NCBI GenBank assembly: GCA_023333565.1
Contig: JAJKFH010000205.1
Location: 744,001-808,000, forward strand
Reading direction: 5' to 3'
Length of the DNA: 64,000 bases
Source: Puffinus mauretanicus
Taxonomy: Eukaryota; Chordata; Aves; Procellariiformes; Procellariidae
In this document: positions 1 to 14,200 of the stretch, one piece after another
Layout of the letters: every line of letters begins with the position of its first letter
Numbering within the stretch: the first letter of the stretch is position 1
Translations under genes and position numbers: made by a program
The notes under the pieces: generated by a model
What the model saw: only the letters and a program-made list of their open reading frames with translations
Databases searched by the model: none
Told to the model about the DNA's origin: nothing

Positions 1-642
1 CCATCCTCTCACATCTTTTTCAGCCCCTGCCATCATTTATTATAGCGTCCTTACTTTGTTACTCAGACTGACAGATGGGGAATAAACTTTACCCTGCAGG
101 TGTTTTCAGGAGAAATTATCTTTTCCCCAGGAACTGGATCCTAGATTTGGTGAGTAATAGTTATTTTTCCCAACAGTTCATGACACTGTAGTAGCAGACG
201 CTTTTTCCCTTTCAGATATACCCACCTACGTCCTAAACAGTACTGGTCTTCTGTGAATATATGCTTGTAAATGTAGGAAGTATTTTAGAGTGTTAAGCTA
301 GAAAGAATATTAGAAGTCCTATTACTTATGTTGATTTTAAAGCATTAAATTTCGACATCTTCGGTGCAGCCAGACCAAGAAGCTTAAAATGTATTTATCA
401 CACAAGAAACAGATTATATCCATGTTACCCTTTCAAAGTAGATCTCAAACTTACTCAAGCAATAATGGCATATTTTTCAATTGACTAAAATAAAAAAGGG
501 ATTAACAGGATTTAGGGTGACTGGAAAGACGAAGCCATCTCTAAAGGAGATTTTGGAACACAGGCAAAGGGAGACAGAAAGAGGCGTCTTTCCCAACATG
601 TTGCTTTCTTGTTAATACTTGTTTCACTCAATGTTAGTATAA

Positions 643-710
643 GTATATATGTATATATACATATACACATATATAAATATGTATATATGTTTTATATATA
701 CATACATATA
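643..710. repeat. (TA)n / (ATGT)n low-complexity tract
   Basis: Nearly uninterrupted alternation of TATA, TGTA and CATA words over about 70 bp, including the palindrome GTATATATAC. It is an AT-dinucleotide-type microsatellite with CA/TG interruptions and could extrude a cruciform in principle. No gene is associated with it. Confidence 0.85.
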
Positions 711-3700
711 TCATCCTGCAGTAGAGATGCCACAAGGGAAAGCATGAGGAGCCTAATGCAGACACGTGTTTAGGAGGCAGCCAGCAAAAGGCTGAAGGAA
801 CAAGAGAGAAATCATCAGCTAATCAGCTCTATCAAAAGCCAAGGATGGCGATGGCAAACATTTGAGAGAGGGACAGGGACAGTGAGGGAGGGAGACCGGC
901 ACAACGCAGTGATTGCAATGGCTAATGGAGAAGCCACGAGCCTTGCAGACATACGGTTCGGGCTGCAGCACTGACTTTTGACCCCACATCTCTGTTAAGC
1001 AGCATTTGATGAAATAAGATGATGCATTTTGATTTTTTTTCCCTGCCTGCAACAGCATTACTCTGAAACACAGAGACACAGTGAAAGAAGGGGGACAGAA
1101 ATACATATTTATACCAGGAGCAGGTTCTGTGCTTTTCCACTTCTGGACAAAGTTGAAGGGCTGGGAATGTCCCCACGGGGTGGCCACAGGAGCGTGCATG
1201 GGCGCTTTGTACCACCACGCGGCGATCCAGCGGCTGATGGGCTCACCCACCCTGCCAAACTCCAACGCTCTGGGAAAAACCTTGATGAACTTTAAAAATG
1301 GCTGGAGAGAACATGTTAAATCTCCACAGCATTGCCTGGAAGCCTGGACCATAGCACAGGAGGAGTTTACCCTATTTCAAAGGACCTCAGGGAGGATAAT
1401 TCTGCTGATGCTAGACATGCCCTAGCTGATTCAGAGAGATACTTAGACAATACCAGGGTGAGTGCCCATAGATTGAGAGATAGTGTTTCAGGTGTGCCTT
1501 CTACCTGTAAGGACTGGGGAGAGAAGGAGAGTGCCGGGCACTGGGTGGATCACACCCAAGCATCCCACCAGCTCTGCAATAATTAGGAGAGGAGACCAAA
1601 TGGCAAAAGAGCATGGCTTATACCCTTTGCCTTCTTCAAAAGTGCTTTTCTGCATTTCTTCTGGTCTCCTTCCAACCATTGAGCAAGCTATTGTTTGCTG
1701 TAGTAGTATGCTAAAAAAAAAAATAGGCCTCTTTAGGATTATTTCTACGGATTATACAGCTTTTATTTAACAATAAATTTGCCATGAAGGCTAACATGAA
1801 AAAGATGGTCTCTTTTGTGGAAGGTTCAGCACTGGCACATGGACACACCGAGAATGCCAGGTTGCAAGGTGCCTGTTTGATATCCAGTTAACATACAGGT
1901 AACTTTTTTTTTTTTTAATTTCTTTGCCACAAAAAACTTTGGAGGATGAATGTTTCTGAAGGCAAGGATATTGCTTGGCCTACTCTGTCAACATCAGCTT
2001 CACCTAAGTGCATTGGGCCTTTACCCAGGCCTAAGTTTAAATGTTGTTACTCTTTGCAATAAACATAACAACAAATAAGGGAAAACCATTTTGTTGCCAG
2101 TTTTTTGCGGGGGTTTGGTGGGGTTTTTTTTCTATCATGAAAGAGACAAAATGGGTGAATCTAGTTTGCCTGTCCACACTTCACTGTGTTTATGGAAGGC
2201 ATACCCCGCTTAGACGACAGCTGAAATTGGCCTTGATACAGGAAATGCAAAAGAAAGGAAAATACATGAGTGATCTACAGCACTATTTATTGTAGCAGCT
2301 CTGGGTCATTCCACAGGTCACATATTTGCTTTATTGGATTAGCAGTGAACACATGTGTGCATCACACACACACAGAGCAACTTCTTGTCTCTTTTGGTCC
2401 AGCTTAGTGGCTAGGTGGCAAGGATTTGCCTTTTCTGCTTTATCATAGCGGAGCGCTGACCGAAAGCGTTGCTCCAGCACCTGCCAGCCTTACCCCAAAC
2501 TCCTGCCCAGCTCTCCCTGCGGGCTCTGCCCTTCAGCCCGTCCAGGTATTCCCTTCGCATCCCACAATGGTCCCATTAACCTGAACCGCTGCTTCAACCT
2601 CCCCTCCAAGCCATTCGCTTTTCCTCGAGCAACACGGAGGGGCAACTTGCTACCAGTCACAACTCTGGTTTTATGGAAATCAAAGACACATCTCCCGTTT
2701 CTGGCAGGAGTAGCTGCCCTAAATCTCTGTCACTAGTGCAGCTCTTTAAGAGCACAGTAATTCTCCACCAAATTGAATCTTCTCTGACAATTGGCAGCAC
2801 ATCAGAGACAATTCACAGGCATATTTTTTCCCCTTTCCTAACAGGAAATAGGGCTTGTGTTACATTTACAGTGACCTGGAGCTCCAGGGGCAGACTAATA
2901 TCTCACCTAAACAAACAGACAGTATTTCTTCCCTGATAAAGGCGGACGGGCTGAAAGGGAAAGCCGACTTGGCTGTGGCCTTCCCAGCTCCCAGCAGCAG
3001 TACGGGAGGTGTCAACAACGTGCAAACCTGCGAACACCAACACAAGGATCCCCGATGCAGCCCAGGATGATGGTTCAGAAGGTTTGGAGCTGCGGGTTTG
3101 CACTCAGTCTTTGTGGACTCCTGTGGGCTTCAGCGGGGTTCCCTCTCACAGTGCAAATGGGGCGTTTCCCCGCTCAACCCATGGTAGGGCAGAGAGGACC
3201 CAAACACCCCCTTCTGATAAACCTCCCCACCTCCTTGGAGTCTGCAGCATTTTCCCAGGAGGTTCCCGCTCACCTCTGTGGGGACAGGGAGATAATTCTG
3301 GGCTTTATTTGAGGCGGATGAAAAAAAGCAAATTCCAAACTGTGTGAAACAACTTTCGGGGACAATAACTTGCAACAGATGTCACGATTGTTCAATGTCC
3401 GATTGACAAGAGAGCCTTCAGAAATAATAAACGCCTACATGTGCTTGCTTGTAAGACAAATAACATTCGGATACTATTTTTCCTGGATTTCCCCTCCCAA
3501 TATACTATTGCATGTTTTGCCCAGAAGTGATATCCCATTCATCCCTTGTAAAAATGAGAGAAAAAAACCAAACCTGATGGGGAAATCTACCGATTGCAAA
3601 ACTCCACACCATACGTGCATCACACTGAACACGCACATGAAAAGCAGAAGTGAAAAGTCTGGTTTCACACCCATTAACTCCAAATGCCAAAGGCACCAGA

Positions 3701-6010
3701 AAAACCTGCATGTTTCAACGGTTTGCCTATCCCAGCAGCAGAATTCACCTCTCTGCTACCCAAAACCCCACTCAGCTCAGCGGCAACCTTTTTCCCGATA
3801 TAAACAGACTTTGCATCAGACCCTCAGCCTGTGTGCACAGGATCGGACCTCCTGACAATCTCATGCCCTTCAGGATACCCAAGGAGAACACAGTTTAGAG
3901 CTGAAGGCAACATGTCTTCCAACCTCAGAAATCTTTGGCTTTCCAAAATACCATGAAGAAACAAAAACCCTGCAGCTTCTCCCCTGCAGTCTTTGCCCCT
4001 ATCGCAACGAGGGAGTCGGAGCAAAGCGGAGGGACTCCCCGATGGCTCAGTGTGAGCGCCTGTGCCAGGGAGTATCTCTGTGCAACACTTCCCTGAGCCT
4101 GAACCCATCCCACAGGATTCACGTCTGCAGCTAGTATAGGAAAAAGTACGCTTCGGGCTCCTGAGAGTCAGAAAAAGTCTGCCTTTACAGAAAAAAACAG
4201 TATAGTGGCAGGAGGAGTGAAATCCGAAGTGGGATAGATGTCTGTGGCAGAAGATATTCTCTTAGGGAGCAGCAGAGAGACAGTGACAGGCGAGGGAGCA
4301 ATACTGCTGGAATGACTCGCTTTAAGCTGTTGTTTTGGCTTTGTCAACGCAACCACAAGTCTGTTCATGTTAGGCACAGACCTCTCTCTCTCCCTGGTTA
4401 TTTCCAGGAATCGGCCATCAACAGTTGACAATCAGAAGAACAGCACGAGGCTGCGGCTGGCTGGTCTCAGTAGGTCTGAGGTTCTTGGTTCGTTTTTTTG
4501 CAAGAGAAACAGCTGTTGACCTTCGGCTTTTCTGCGTCACTCATTGTCATGGCATTGAATAGAGGTATTTTAGGATGACCATATCTGTTTACACCAACAG
4601 TTACAACATATCCCCTACAAATCTCACTGGTAGGTAGAAAAGCAATGTGCCAGCCAGTCATCACTCCAACTCATGTGGATGTTCTCTAATCATCCCCCTC
4701 AATACTTCTGCTAATCCAGGGTTGAATTTGGGAAAGCAACTGAGTTTTAACTCCCTGAATCTGTTTTGGGGGCCCCAAAACCTCCTGCTGAAGCTCAGAG
4801 TGAAACCCTATGCCAGCCTCAAATGAGTGAGAATTTTCTGTGACTGCGTCCTGTGGTTTCAGCTGGTTTTGCAATTAAGTTTGTGTCCTAGTTTCATTCT
4901 GAATTTCAGCTGATGCCATGCTCAGCTCAGATAAATCAGAACCTTAAAACGAAACTCAACCCCATATGAGCCTCTCCTCTGAACTAACTGTTGCCGATGA
5001 CTTTTTTTTTTTGTTATTCTCTTCCCCACCTCATTTCCAGTCAAGTCAAACTCTCTCCAGTCACTGCTGTTTCCTTCGTAGCACAAGTGAAGGAAGCCTC
5101 CCCGGGGCATTTGGAGGTGGCTGCTAGGCCTTTCCCTCCCAATGCATGTTAATCAGTAGCTTTGCTTTCAGCCCTCATGCATTTCTGAAAATATAAAAGC
5201 GAGGAGCTCTGTTCGCCACGGATGAGCATGTGCTGCCGGGCTCTTTGCGGCCTCTGAATACTGGGCTCAGTATCCACCAAAACACCAACTCGTGTGCACG
5301 CAGAGATGACTGCTCTCGGTGCATTGGAAGGAGGCTTACTGATTTGACGGTGTTTTTGTAGCCTGAGAAGCACTTTCTTGCTTTGTTAATAGTCCAGAGC
5401 ATGAAAAAGCAGGAAAGATAAACAAGCATTAAAATGAAGAAGAGTAGTCAAGTGGGTACTCAAGGGCTTCACATCTTTCCAGGAGTCTGAAGCCAAGAAG
5501 CTAAAATTTAGTCTAAAGCTGAGAAACCAGAGGTCGCAGAAAGGAGGCCGCACATATGTGTTGAAATTTTGTAGATGCAGTTATGTACTTCTGTTTTCGC
5601 AGTCAAACGTGTTGCCTCCATCTGTGTAAACAAGAAGCAGAGAAAGTTAACATTACAGGAAAATTACAGTAGAGGGAAAGGGAGTCGAGCACGTTTTGGC
5701 TACACAGCAAAGAAACTTGATGGGATTAGGGCTTCAACTCAGTCGTGTCCTCATTTTCCAATCCAGATGAAGAAAAAGAACGAATACCCAACAAAAGGGG
5801 GAAAGGGGAAAGACCTTTAAAGGACTGTACCAGCTAGGCCAGCAACATCACTTGTGAGAACTCAATTTTATTTTAATGTGGTGGGAAGAGTGCCCGGAAC
5901 TCTAAATAATGCTCTGTGTTGTATGTAACGTTACACAGAGCCCCAGTTAGACAGGGTCCTGAGTCGACACAGCTGGAGGGAAAACTCAGCAGGAGTCCCA
6001 TACGAAGCAG

Positions 6011-6033
6011 TAAATAAATAAATAAATAAATGA
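6011..6033. repeat. (TAAA)n microsatellite
   Basis: Five perfect TAAA units followed by TGA. A short (TAAA)n tract also occurs at 8404-8420, but no retroelement body is visible upstream, so it is treated as a simple repeat and not as a SINE tail. Confidence 0.85.
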
Positions 6034-6089
6034 AGTTCAGCGCCATTCAGATATTTATAGGGGTTTTGTTATTATTGTTTAGGTACATT

Positions 6090-6104
6090 AAAAAAAAAAA
6101 AAAA
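6090..6104. repeat. Poly-A tract (15 A)
   Basis: An uninterrupted run of 15 A bases after GGTACATT. No recognisable retrotransposon lies on its 5' side. Confidence 0.8.
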
Positions 6105-7181
6105 CCCTAACATCAGCCAATAAGGTCCTTAGCTGTATTTCCTTTGTGAAACTAGTGATTTTTGTGTGTTACCTCTCTACAAATACATATATTTCTCATT
6201 GGTCTTGTCCTGTCCTGCCTTGCCCTGCCCAATATTCTCCAGCACTTCCTTCTTTCCCCCATGACCTTTATAGAGGCTCTTTCCTGTGCAGTTTCAGGTG
6301 CATCTTGTCTGCCAGAAAAGACACTGAATCTCTTCATTTTGCTAAAAAGGCCCAGGCTAAAAAAGCATTTGCTTAAAACATGTCACGTATTAATAAGAAA
6401 TTTTGATTAAATAGTGTTATAATCACAAGTGTCATACAAACAGTTAATGTGATTTTTGAAGAAATTATTAAAAAATCAAATCATCAAATCCTGGGAAATC
6501 TGAGAGAATCTCAGGATCTACCTAGACTGCAGGGAAAGAGTGCTCCACTGCAAGTCTTGCATGCTGGGCACCCCGGTCAGGATACCTGTTGGATGTCACT
6601 GCAGATCCTTTCTGGCCTGTATTTCCCTTAAGTGGAAACCGGGTTTGAGGGAGCCGTGGGGGAGCTCTGTTCCAGCATCTCCTCCCACCCAAGGACTGCA
6701 GAAGGCTGGGGCATGCACCTCACCCAGGGCCGCTGGATGTGCTCCGAGCTCCCATGATGGAGTTTGGCCAACTGGATTAAAAGGAAAATATCACCTGACA
6801 ACAATTTTTTTAACCATATAAAGGAAATATTAATGATGGACAAATAGAAAATGTATGTAGCAAGTAGAACAGAATGATTAAAAAAAACTTAGAAGCTCTT
6901 ACAAATGGTTGGCATTGGTTCAGCCTGTGTACTCAGCCTAGATACTAGAAATCTTCCACAAAAAATGAAAGCTCTGGAAAACATGGTGAAATTTCCTTTT
7001 CTTAGGTCGAGTGTGGGGTCGTATATGGTTTTAATTTTTTTAAAGCTATCAGATAATAACAGATGCACAAAGCGTTCCCTGTGACCCTCTCCCTCACACA
7101 TACAGACATACACCACCCAAATCAGATCCAAACCGGATAGTGTGGGCAGAACAATGGGAAACAGATAGCATCTGCTTCCTT

Positions 7182-7217
7182 AAAAAAAAAAAAAAAGGAA
7201 AAAAAAAAAAGAAAAAT
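7182..7217. repeat. A-rich tract
   Basis: Fifteen A, GG, twelve A, G, five A. It is pure purine for 36 bp on the plus strand. It looks like a simple repeat rather than a poly-A tail, as no processed-gene or LINE similarity is seen upstream. Confidence 0.8.
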
Positions 7218-8660
7218 CACGCGCAAAGTGGTTAAGTAACTGTGTTCTTCCCTCCTCCACCTTTTTTGGTAACTTGATTGAAATCCAAACCACAAAGCAG
7301 ATCTTTGGGGTGAGGAGCCAGGGGAGGAGAGGAAAGCAGAGAAGAGGAAGGAGACGACCTGTTCTATGAGCCCCGTGTCCTTCCCCTGCAAAGGCAACCG
7401 GTGGGGAAGCGAAGGGGCACTGCGCGGTGACCCAGGCGATGTCCGGCTGGCACCGTGCAGCCAGCTCAACCCACCACCTGTGTCACATCACGTGCTGAAA
7501 CAAGTTTGGAGGCACTTTTCTAAGACCAGGTCTCCTGCCTTTTCATACAGATGGTTTGGTGAGAGGAACGGGGCAACGACTTCTCCGTGCAGGCCTAAAC
7601 TCCCTAAAATCAAGGAGGAACACCTGATGCCATCAATGGACTTTGATTCTACACTTAAGTGAGGTGTTTTGCTATTCAGTATCAACTGCATTTATTACTT
7701 TTCTACTTCAAAAGTGTCAGGCAATGAGTCACAGAGTGAAAAAAATGCTATGTGATTTATGTGACCTATCTTGTACAGGCAGTAACATAAAAGGGGTAAA
7801 CAATATATTATTGCTGTCATTCCTGTTGGCATATTATTAAGAGCAATCAAGAATCCACTAGGTTCCCCTATCACATCCCAGTACAATATCTTTGTCTGTA
7901 GAAAACACATAAATTGTAAAAGTAATTGAAACAAGTGCACCCAGGGAAGGCTCATGGACTACATGCTACCAGGATCTGAAGTCACCTTCTGGTCTACAAT
8001 TTTTCTCTTATCTTTTTTACCATGTATCAAAAAAAAAAAAGCAGTTTCAGTGAAAAATCAAAGGCTGCTTTTGAAAAATTGGAAGTCAAAATGAGATGAA
8101 ATGTTTCACACCACGCAAATACACGCAATTTGTACTGCCAGCGTCAGTACGTAAGGAACCAGCCATATGCTCTACCCTTTTTATACCTCTTAGCTGTGTA
8201 ACTACCCAAAACTGGAGGGCACATGTCACTTACACTGACATGCAAATCATTACTGCTTTGTCTGCCAGGAAATTTGTGTAAACCAATGCTGAATTCAGGT
8301 TCATTATATTGACATTTTCACCAAGAAGTAAATTGAAAGGTTACATTGTTGACATACCAGATGTTATGCAAACTGCTTTTCAAACTGTGGTTTCCATACA
8401 TGTCTATAAATAAATAAATTAGACGCTTACAAATGGTGTGTGAATCAATACCTGGTAAATCACCCATTTATATACACACAGCAAAAACTACTGTGTGTAA
8501 ACCCCATGTTTCACACAATGTCAAAACCTCCTTTTTCACCCAGTACTTTTCATTTTCCTGAAAATAGCTGTCATCTATGTAAATGTTTTCCCTCAAGACC
8601 AACTGTTCTTCATCGTACGAACATTACACGGAAACCTGGGTGCCTGAATTAGCACATGGT

Positions 8661-8830
8661 GTTATCAATGGGAGTTAAGCGCCCAAGTGAGAGCTAGGCT
8701 ACGACACATCTTTAAGGATTTGAGTTTACGTATCTAAAAAAGTAGATTTAGATGTGCTAGCTTTGAGCACCCCCAAGTTTTTAATATGAATTGGCTCCAG
8801 TTTAGATTTAGCCTCAGGGTATTTTGACCC
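8661..8830. repeat. Degraded ancient interspersed repeat
   Basis: TTATCAATGGGAGTTAAGCGCCCAAG-type wording (8663 onward, read in pieces TCAATGGGAGTTAAGCGCCC) and TTTAAGGATTTGAG follow a motif common in bird, crocodile and turtle genomes ('gacttcaatgggagttaggcacctaa ... ctttgaggatctgg'). The downstream AGATTTAGATGTGCTAGC may be part of the same element. I cannot assign a repeat-library name with certainty. Confidence 0.4.
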
Positions 8831-11194
8831 CCTCCTTCTGCATTTTTTTCCACCTTGACTTATCTCTAATAACAAAAATAAGCAAAACACTATTTGTCCA
8901 ATAAGATACTTATTCAGGACTGGTTCTCCTTTCATGGTGATGCAAATCAGGACTGACCTTGTAATTACAGTCTTTATGAAGTACCCGTGGTCCAGGATGA
9001 AATCACAAGGGTTAATAATGTGATTTTAAAATGGCATTGCACTCCCTCAGTCTCAGGACTAAAACAAAGTGGGGCTCACCCCAGCGTAGCTTACGAAGGC
9101 CTTCAGGTACCTCAGGCTCCATTACCGCAGGAGAGAAAATGGTGTTTGGTCCTTGTTCATCAAGGTCTCCCACTGCGATCATTATTTCTCCAGAAGTCCC
9201 CTGCAGTGCCAGTGATTTCTTGTCATGCCCAGTTTCCAATGTATGAGTTTATTCTGGTGTAAACCAGGGCAAACCAGATCAATTTCCTAAATCTCCAGTT
9301 GCAGAGAAATGAGATTTCTTGGAATGATGGTGATGCCTTCTGCCAGTTGCCTCATCTCCTAATCAAAGAAATGTCATAACAAATCAGCTTTTCTGTAGTA
9401 CCTTATACACATTCAACATACAGATGCAGAATGGTTTCAATACACTCCAAAAGGCTCCTCCAAGCTGGAAGAAGCCTTGATCAATTCAGACCCTTCTCAA
9501 CCAGCTGTGACACAGGACTGTGTCTTTCCCACTTTATAATTCTTCGCTGAGTGCTCATACTGAAATTGTTTCATAACCACATGAATTTGGAGTTTTCATT
9601 TCACCCTTGGAAGAAATGTAGAGTCTGGCACAGTGACAAGTATAACAGTGTGTAAAAGCACAATTAACTTATGCTCCCACCCCATTTTTTTACATTTCTA
9701 AGGAAGCTCTGAGATTTCAGAGTGATTGTTTTCACTTCAGAGCCAGCAGCACACGATCCCTTCACTTCATCAGCAAAGCTGTACAAAGCCGGCATGCTCG
9801 GTCACCGGTGTGAGCCCCTGTCCCACCACTGGAGGATAGAGGTCACAGCACACTCTGCGTCTTTCCCCAGCAACAGGCTTCCTAACCGAGAGAAGCAGTA
9901 ATTAAAAAGGCCAAGTGGAGTTACATAGGGCACTAACAGAGTTAGGCACCATAATCCCTAGTCTTTTTCCTAGTACACCCAACCTTTCATTTCAAAATGT
10001 GAAGTTGTTTATACATAAACAAGTAACACCTTAGAGACTACAGATCAAAGATTTTCAATGTGATTAAGTTAGAATATGCCAAAAGATGCTGAAGTTATCT
10101 GTTTGCCAAGTATTTTGAGATCTTGAATTCTCAACTCATCTTGGTAAAAGAAAGATGGCTAAAAAGAAAATGATTTCAGACACTCCATGCTAAGACCCCA
10201 ACACTGCAAATGTTTATGAACTTTCGTATCTACCTGCTTTCCAAAGACAGCTTGGGTGAGCAAACTCAATTGTAAACGTTTTCAGAATATTGCCTCTTCT
10301 GTCTGACTATGATTTGCCATGTGGTTAAGACAGAGTGGTGTGTGAAAGTGGTGGTTATTGAGTCAAGAAATTTTCTTATTGGTTTGAGTATGTTGAATGA
10401 GCAAGGTTCTCTGTGCTGAACATGGGTGCTGTACCAAACCATTGCTTTGAACTTGGTTCCCTGATGACTTCAGTTTACTGCCACTTGCTTCCCCAAGATC
10501 CCCAAGTGACACCATGTAGAGTGTCTCACTTGCATTTCATCTTCTTCCTGATGACGGTAGACCCTCAAAACTCTGTGTTGATTTTCCAATATATCTAAGC
10601 AACTGTCTATTTTCCTTTTTGTCATGCTTTTATTGACCTTTCTTTGGCAGCTACCTGTAGATATCTCACTAGTAACTGGTGCTAGCACAGATCAGAGGCA
10701 CTTTCAGATTTAATCACCCCGGGCCCAAATAATGTCAAGTCAAAAAAAAACCTCCCGAGTTCATCTGTCTTAAATTCTCTTAAAGTTTGTTTTAGATATC
10801 CATCAGGCTTGCCACTTCTAAGAGAAAATAGCTTAAAACGAATATCAAGCAGACTGTCACTTCAGAACCACCATCACTTGGATCATAGATGGCATGAGGC
10901 ACCAGCCAGGTATCATATTTCCAGCAGCATTCAATAGCATTTCATGTGCTTTTCCTTTACCACCAACACCATAAAGACATTCTGCCAGACACAATCATCT
11001 GTATCTAGCCTGGCAATTTATAAACTATCCTAAGCACATGGTCTGAAGAGCCTGGCTGTTAAAAGAGGAACAGCCAGCTGCAGCAATGGATAAAATTGCA
11101 TCTAAAAGCAGAACAAAACAACACCATGCTGAGCCTTTGCTAGTTCTCTTTCACAAGCCTGTGCCCAGATTTGTGCAGGGTTTTAAAACGCTGT

Positions 11195-11220
11195 ATAAAT
11201 AAATAGATAAATAAATAAAA
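11195..11220. repeat. (ATAA)n microsatellite with one GATA interruption
   Basis: ATAAATAAATAG followed by ATAAATAAATAAAA. An imperfect tetranucleotide repeat in AT-rich non-coding sequence. Confidence 0.8.
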
Positions 11221-14200
11221 GTATTCTGCCACTCCTAATAGTTGCAAGAGTCGCAAATTAAAAGCAACACACGCTCATATTCACAGGAAAGGCAAAGGTG
11301 ACTGGGTAGGTTTTACATTGTGAGGCTTTGCTCTGTGGATTCTGATTATTTTTTTAAAATCTTGATTGTTCATTTTTAATGGAGTTCTAATGAAACACCC
11401 TCAAGCTCTGCAGTGGTTTGCATCTATGGTTAGCAAGCCAAATACCAGTATGTTTTGTTTCGCAAGTAGCATTAGAGATAAGAGAGGGTAAGATCATGCC
11501 CTGGTTTTACAAGGCTGTAAGAGGCACTTAGGGGCCATACAGTCCCCTGCTTGACTGCCTAAAGCCTACTCTGGTCATTAAATAACGTGAAAGGCTTATA
11601 ATAACAGCTGGTGACTAATATATTCCCTTTGTACAAATGTTTTACATTTGTCACTATAACCACTGCAGAGACAGCTCTGCTCTCCTGAAGGCTGAATCTT
11701 GCCCAGAATTTTTTTTATTTACTCAAAACTGCACCATTACAAGTCACCATTTGCCAAATACTATACATCATGATGGGAGTTTACATCCTATGGTAAGTAT
11801 ATCGTAGTCACAGGATCTTTAGGATACCAAGGTAAGATAAAACATCTTAAGCAGGAAAAAGGGATGGGAAAGGTGTTAAAGAAGCTCTTTCCTTAAACTA
11901 CTTGGAACCATACTTTCCAAAAGAAGATTTCCTCAGCCTGGAAAAAGAAAATAACCCCACAGTTTTGGTGAAGTGGCAAAAGAAGTAGTGCATTAGGTGC
12001 TGAGATGCACCACAGATGCACCACAACTACTTAAGTTGTCTCATGTGAAAGTCATAGCTGAGGCCTGTCAGATATTGACTTTCTGCTTTCCAGACACACA
12101 AGTCCATTTTTACCATATTTCATGGTTTCAACAGATAGCATATGAATTGCACATGAGAATCACATGCACCAAACATGTCTCGCTGTTGATTCAGTGCCAC
12201 TGCCCTCTTATTAAAGAAATAATTTTGCATTCTTGGATGTCCGGGGACATCTGTGGGTGATCCTAGGCAAACAGCAAATTATTTCACTGAATCACTTCTC
12301 CAGATGAGTTTGTGACTTACATAGGGAAGTATGACCTGAAGTGAACCTGGACTTGACCCTGAGTTCCTGGAGAAGTACCAGCAGCCTCCTTGTTCTAAAG
12401 AAATTTTAATTGACCATCTTCCACTTTTTGTGGTTATGTATTTCTTTTTTACTGGCTTATTTCCAAGTAAAGGTCCAAGCATTCACCTTGCTTCCACCAC
12501 TTTAACTGCCTTTCTCCATTTGCAAGGAGGATCAACAGATGAATATACGTTCTGCAGGTGGGAGGGACTTTTATTTCTTTCTTTGGGAATGGACAGACAC
12601 TTTTTTCTGCTGTGTGCAAACATGTGCACCTTACTGCAGAGAGCACCTGAGACAGAATAAACCCACAGCTCAGCAATTTGGCCAATGCTGCCTGAGACAA
12701 AACAATCCCATGCAGAAATATGACGCACACTATCCTATGTCATTTGTAGCATAGAGACTCCCTTTTCAATTACATCTGTGTTTTTCCTCTGACTATCTGC
12801 CTTTCTGGCAGTGGTATGGACAGTTTTACATTATAAACCCTTAGAAAGTCAAAAAGTCCAAGCAACAGAGATGATGATACCTTTTTTCTACTTGTACAGG
12901 TCACGTTAGGACCAAACAATATTATAGCCATTGCCTTGAGTTTAAAACCCAAGAGTTTATACAGGGAGGGAGAAGAGGCAAGATTGATGCCTAGAGCTGG
13001 TCAAAGTGTTATAGCAAAGATTTTGCCAAAATCTCATTTCTGATCAACCAAAATATTCTCCAGCTCTGTGCTAGTTTCTGCAAAATCTAGTGGTTTAAAA
13101 TAAACATCTCAAAAAATAAAAACAGTTCAAAAACATTTAAATGTTTAGTTTTTAAATTGTCAAAAGGAACTATCTGCACTTTTCATTAATAATTTTAAAC
13201 TTGTTTCAAATTTTGTGGGTTTTTTATTTAATGCTTAAAGAAAATTAAATTAACAAAAATAATTAAATGAACAAAAATGAAACGAAACTTCTCATTCAAC
13301 CCAAGAAGGAAGGCTGACAGCTTTTCAGTTCACACACTTTTTAAAGACATATTGTTTTGAATACACTCAAAAGTCCTTTACAAATATTTTTGCTGCATGT
13401 TTTCAGAATTGTCAGAAAACAAAAATAGTCCATTATTCACATAGCTTTGCCAGTAAGCTCCATGACTGCAAAGGACACAGACTCATGTGGCCTCCAACAG
13501 CTGTATTCCATCTAATTCTCCTAGTTCAGCCTTGATTTCCTATTGGTTTGGCAACTCTGAAGGTCCAGAATATCTTGTGGATAACATTAGGCACGAGAAC
13601 ATAGGTAGAATTTAGGCTGCCTGAAAACAACCTTGAATTCATGGACATTTTCCATCTCCTGCTGGTCTTTCAGGAATGATGCCACTCTAACCTACCTCTT
13701 TCTCCCCTTCCTCTAGGATTGTGTTCAAACGGCACGCCTAGGCTCTGCAAATGGCATTGAAATGCATATATGTGTCACAATGGTGCCAAGGAATAAGGCA
13801 GGACTGGCATCATGTGAAGGGAAAGAGAAGCACACCAAGGAAAAAGAAACCTAGGAGTGATGAGTCAACTAAATTCTCAGAAAGCGAGTGATGAGACAGG
13901 ATGCTCTCGTGACAAAAGAAGATATAATTTATAGGAAAGTCACATGAAATATAAACATGTCACCCAATGTTCTCTGCCATGTCCAGGAATGGCTAAGTAC
14001 TCACAGAGGTATCACCAGGAGGAAACTCTGCTAGATGCATGTGGTCACCTCTTCCCTGGAATGCATCAGGCTGTCGTACATCAGAGACTGAAAGAGGAAC
14101 TAAACATGACTCTGCAAAACTTGTGCTTTCTCATAAACATTTTATAATGTTGCATTTTTAAATTCAAGCTCAGCTGTGGAGCTTTCTTTTGTGACTTACG

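Larger units (their letters stand above)
1..8000. other. Non-coding stretch, no gene recognised
   Basis: Mixed composition sequence with AT-rich and GC-richer patches. Somewhat CpG-richer parts at 1140-1270, 2440-2620 and 7370-7500 carry overlapping open frames on both strands (up to 177 codons at 819-1352 minus and 114 codons at 1081-1425 plus), but none shows a domain, consistent codon preference or credible splice structure. Simple repeats at 643-710, 6011-6033, 6090-6104 and 7182-7217 are listed separately. A hairpin lies at 5911-5941. Confidence 0.7.

Noticed and set aside
819..1425. Overlapping open frames on both strands (177 codons minus, 114 and 88 codons plus)
   Set aside because: No domain, signal or family resemblance. 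Three frames are open at once because the local sequence is GC-richer and stop-poor. No splice or promoter context.
2105..2132. G-rich/T-rich tract (GCGGGGGTTTGGTGGGG), similar at 31078
   Set aside because: Only two or three G runs, so it does not meet the four-run pattern of a G-quadruplex.
3370..3855. 161-codon plus-strand open frame
   Set aside because: No recognisable domain; antisense frames are also open; no consistent codon preference visible.
8940..8947. Octamer ATGCAAAT, also seen at 41794, 48886 and elsewhere
   Set aside because: The 8-mer recurs several times by chance in AT-rich DNA. Only the 48321 copy is in a wider motif cluster.
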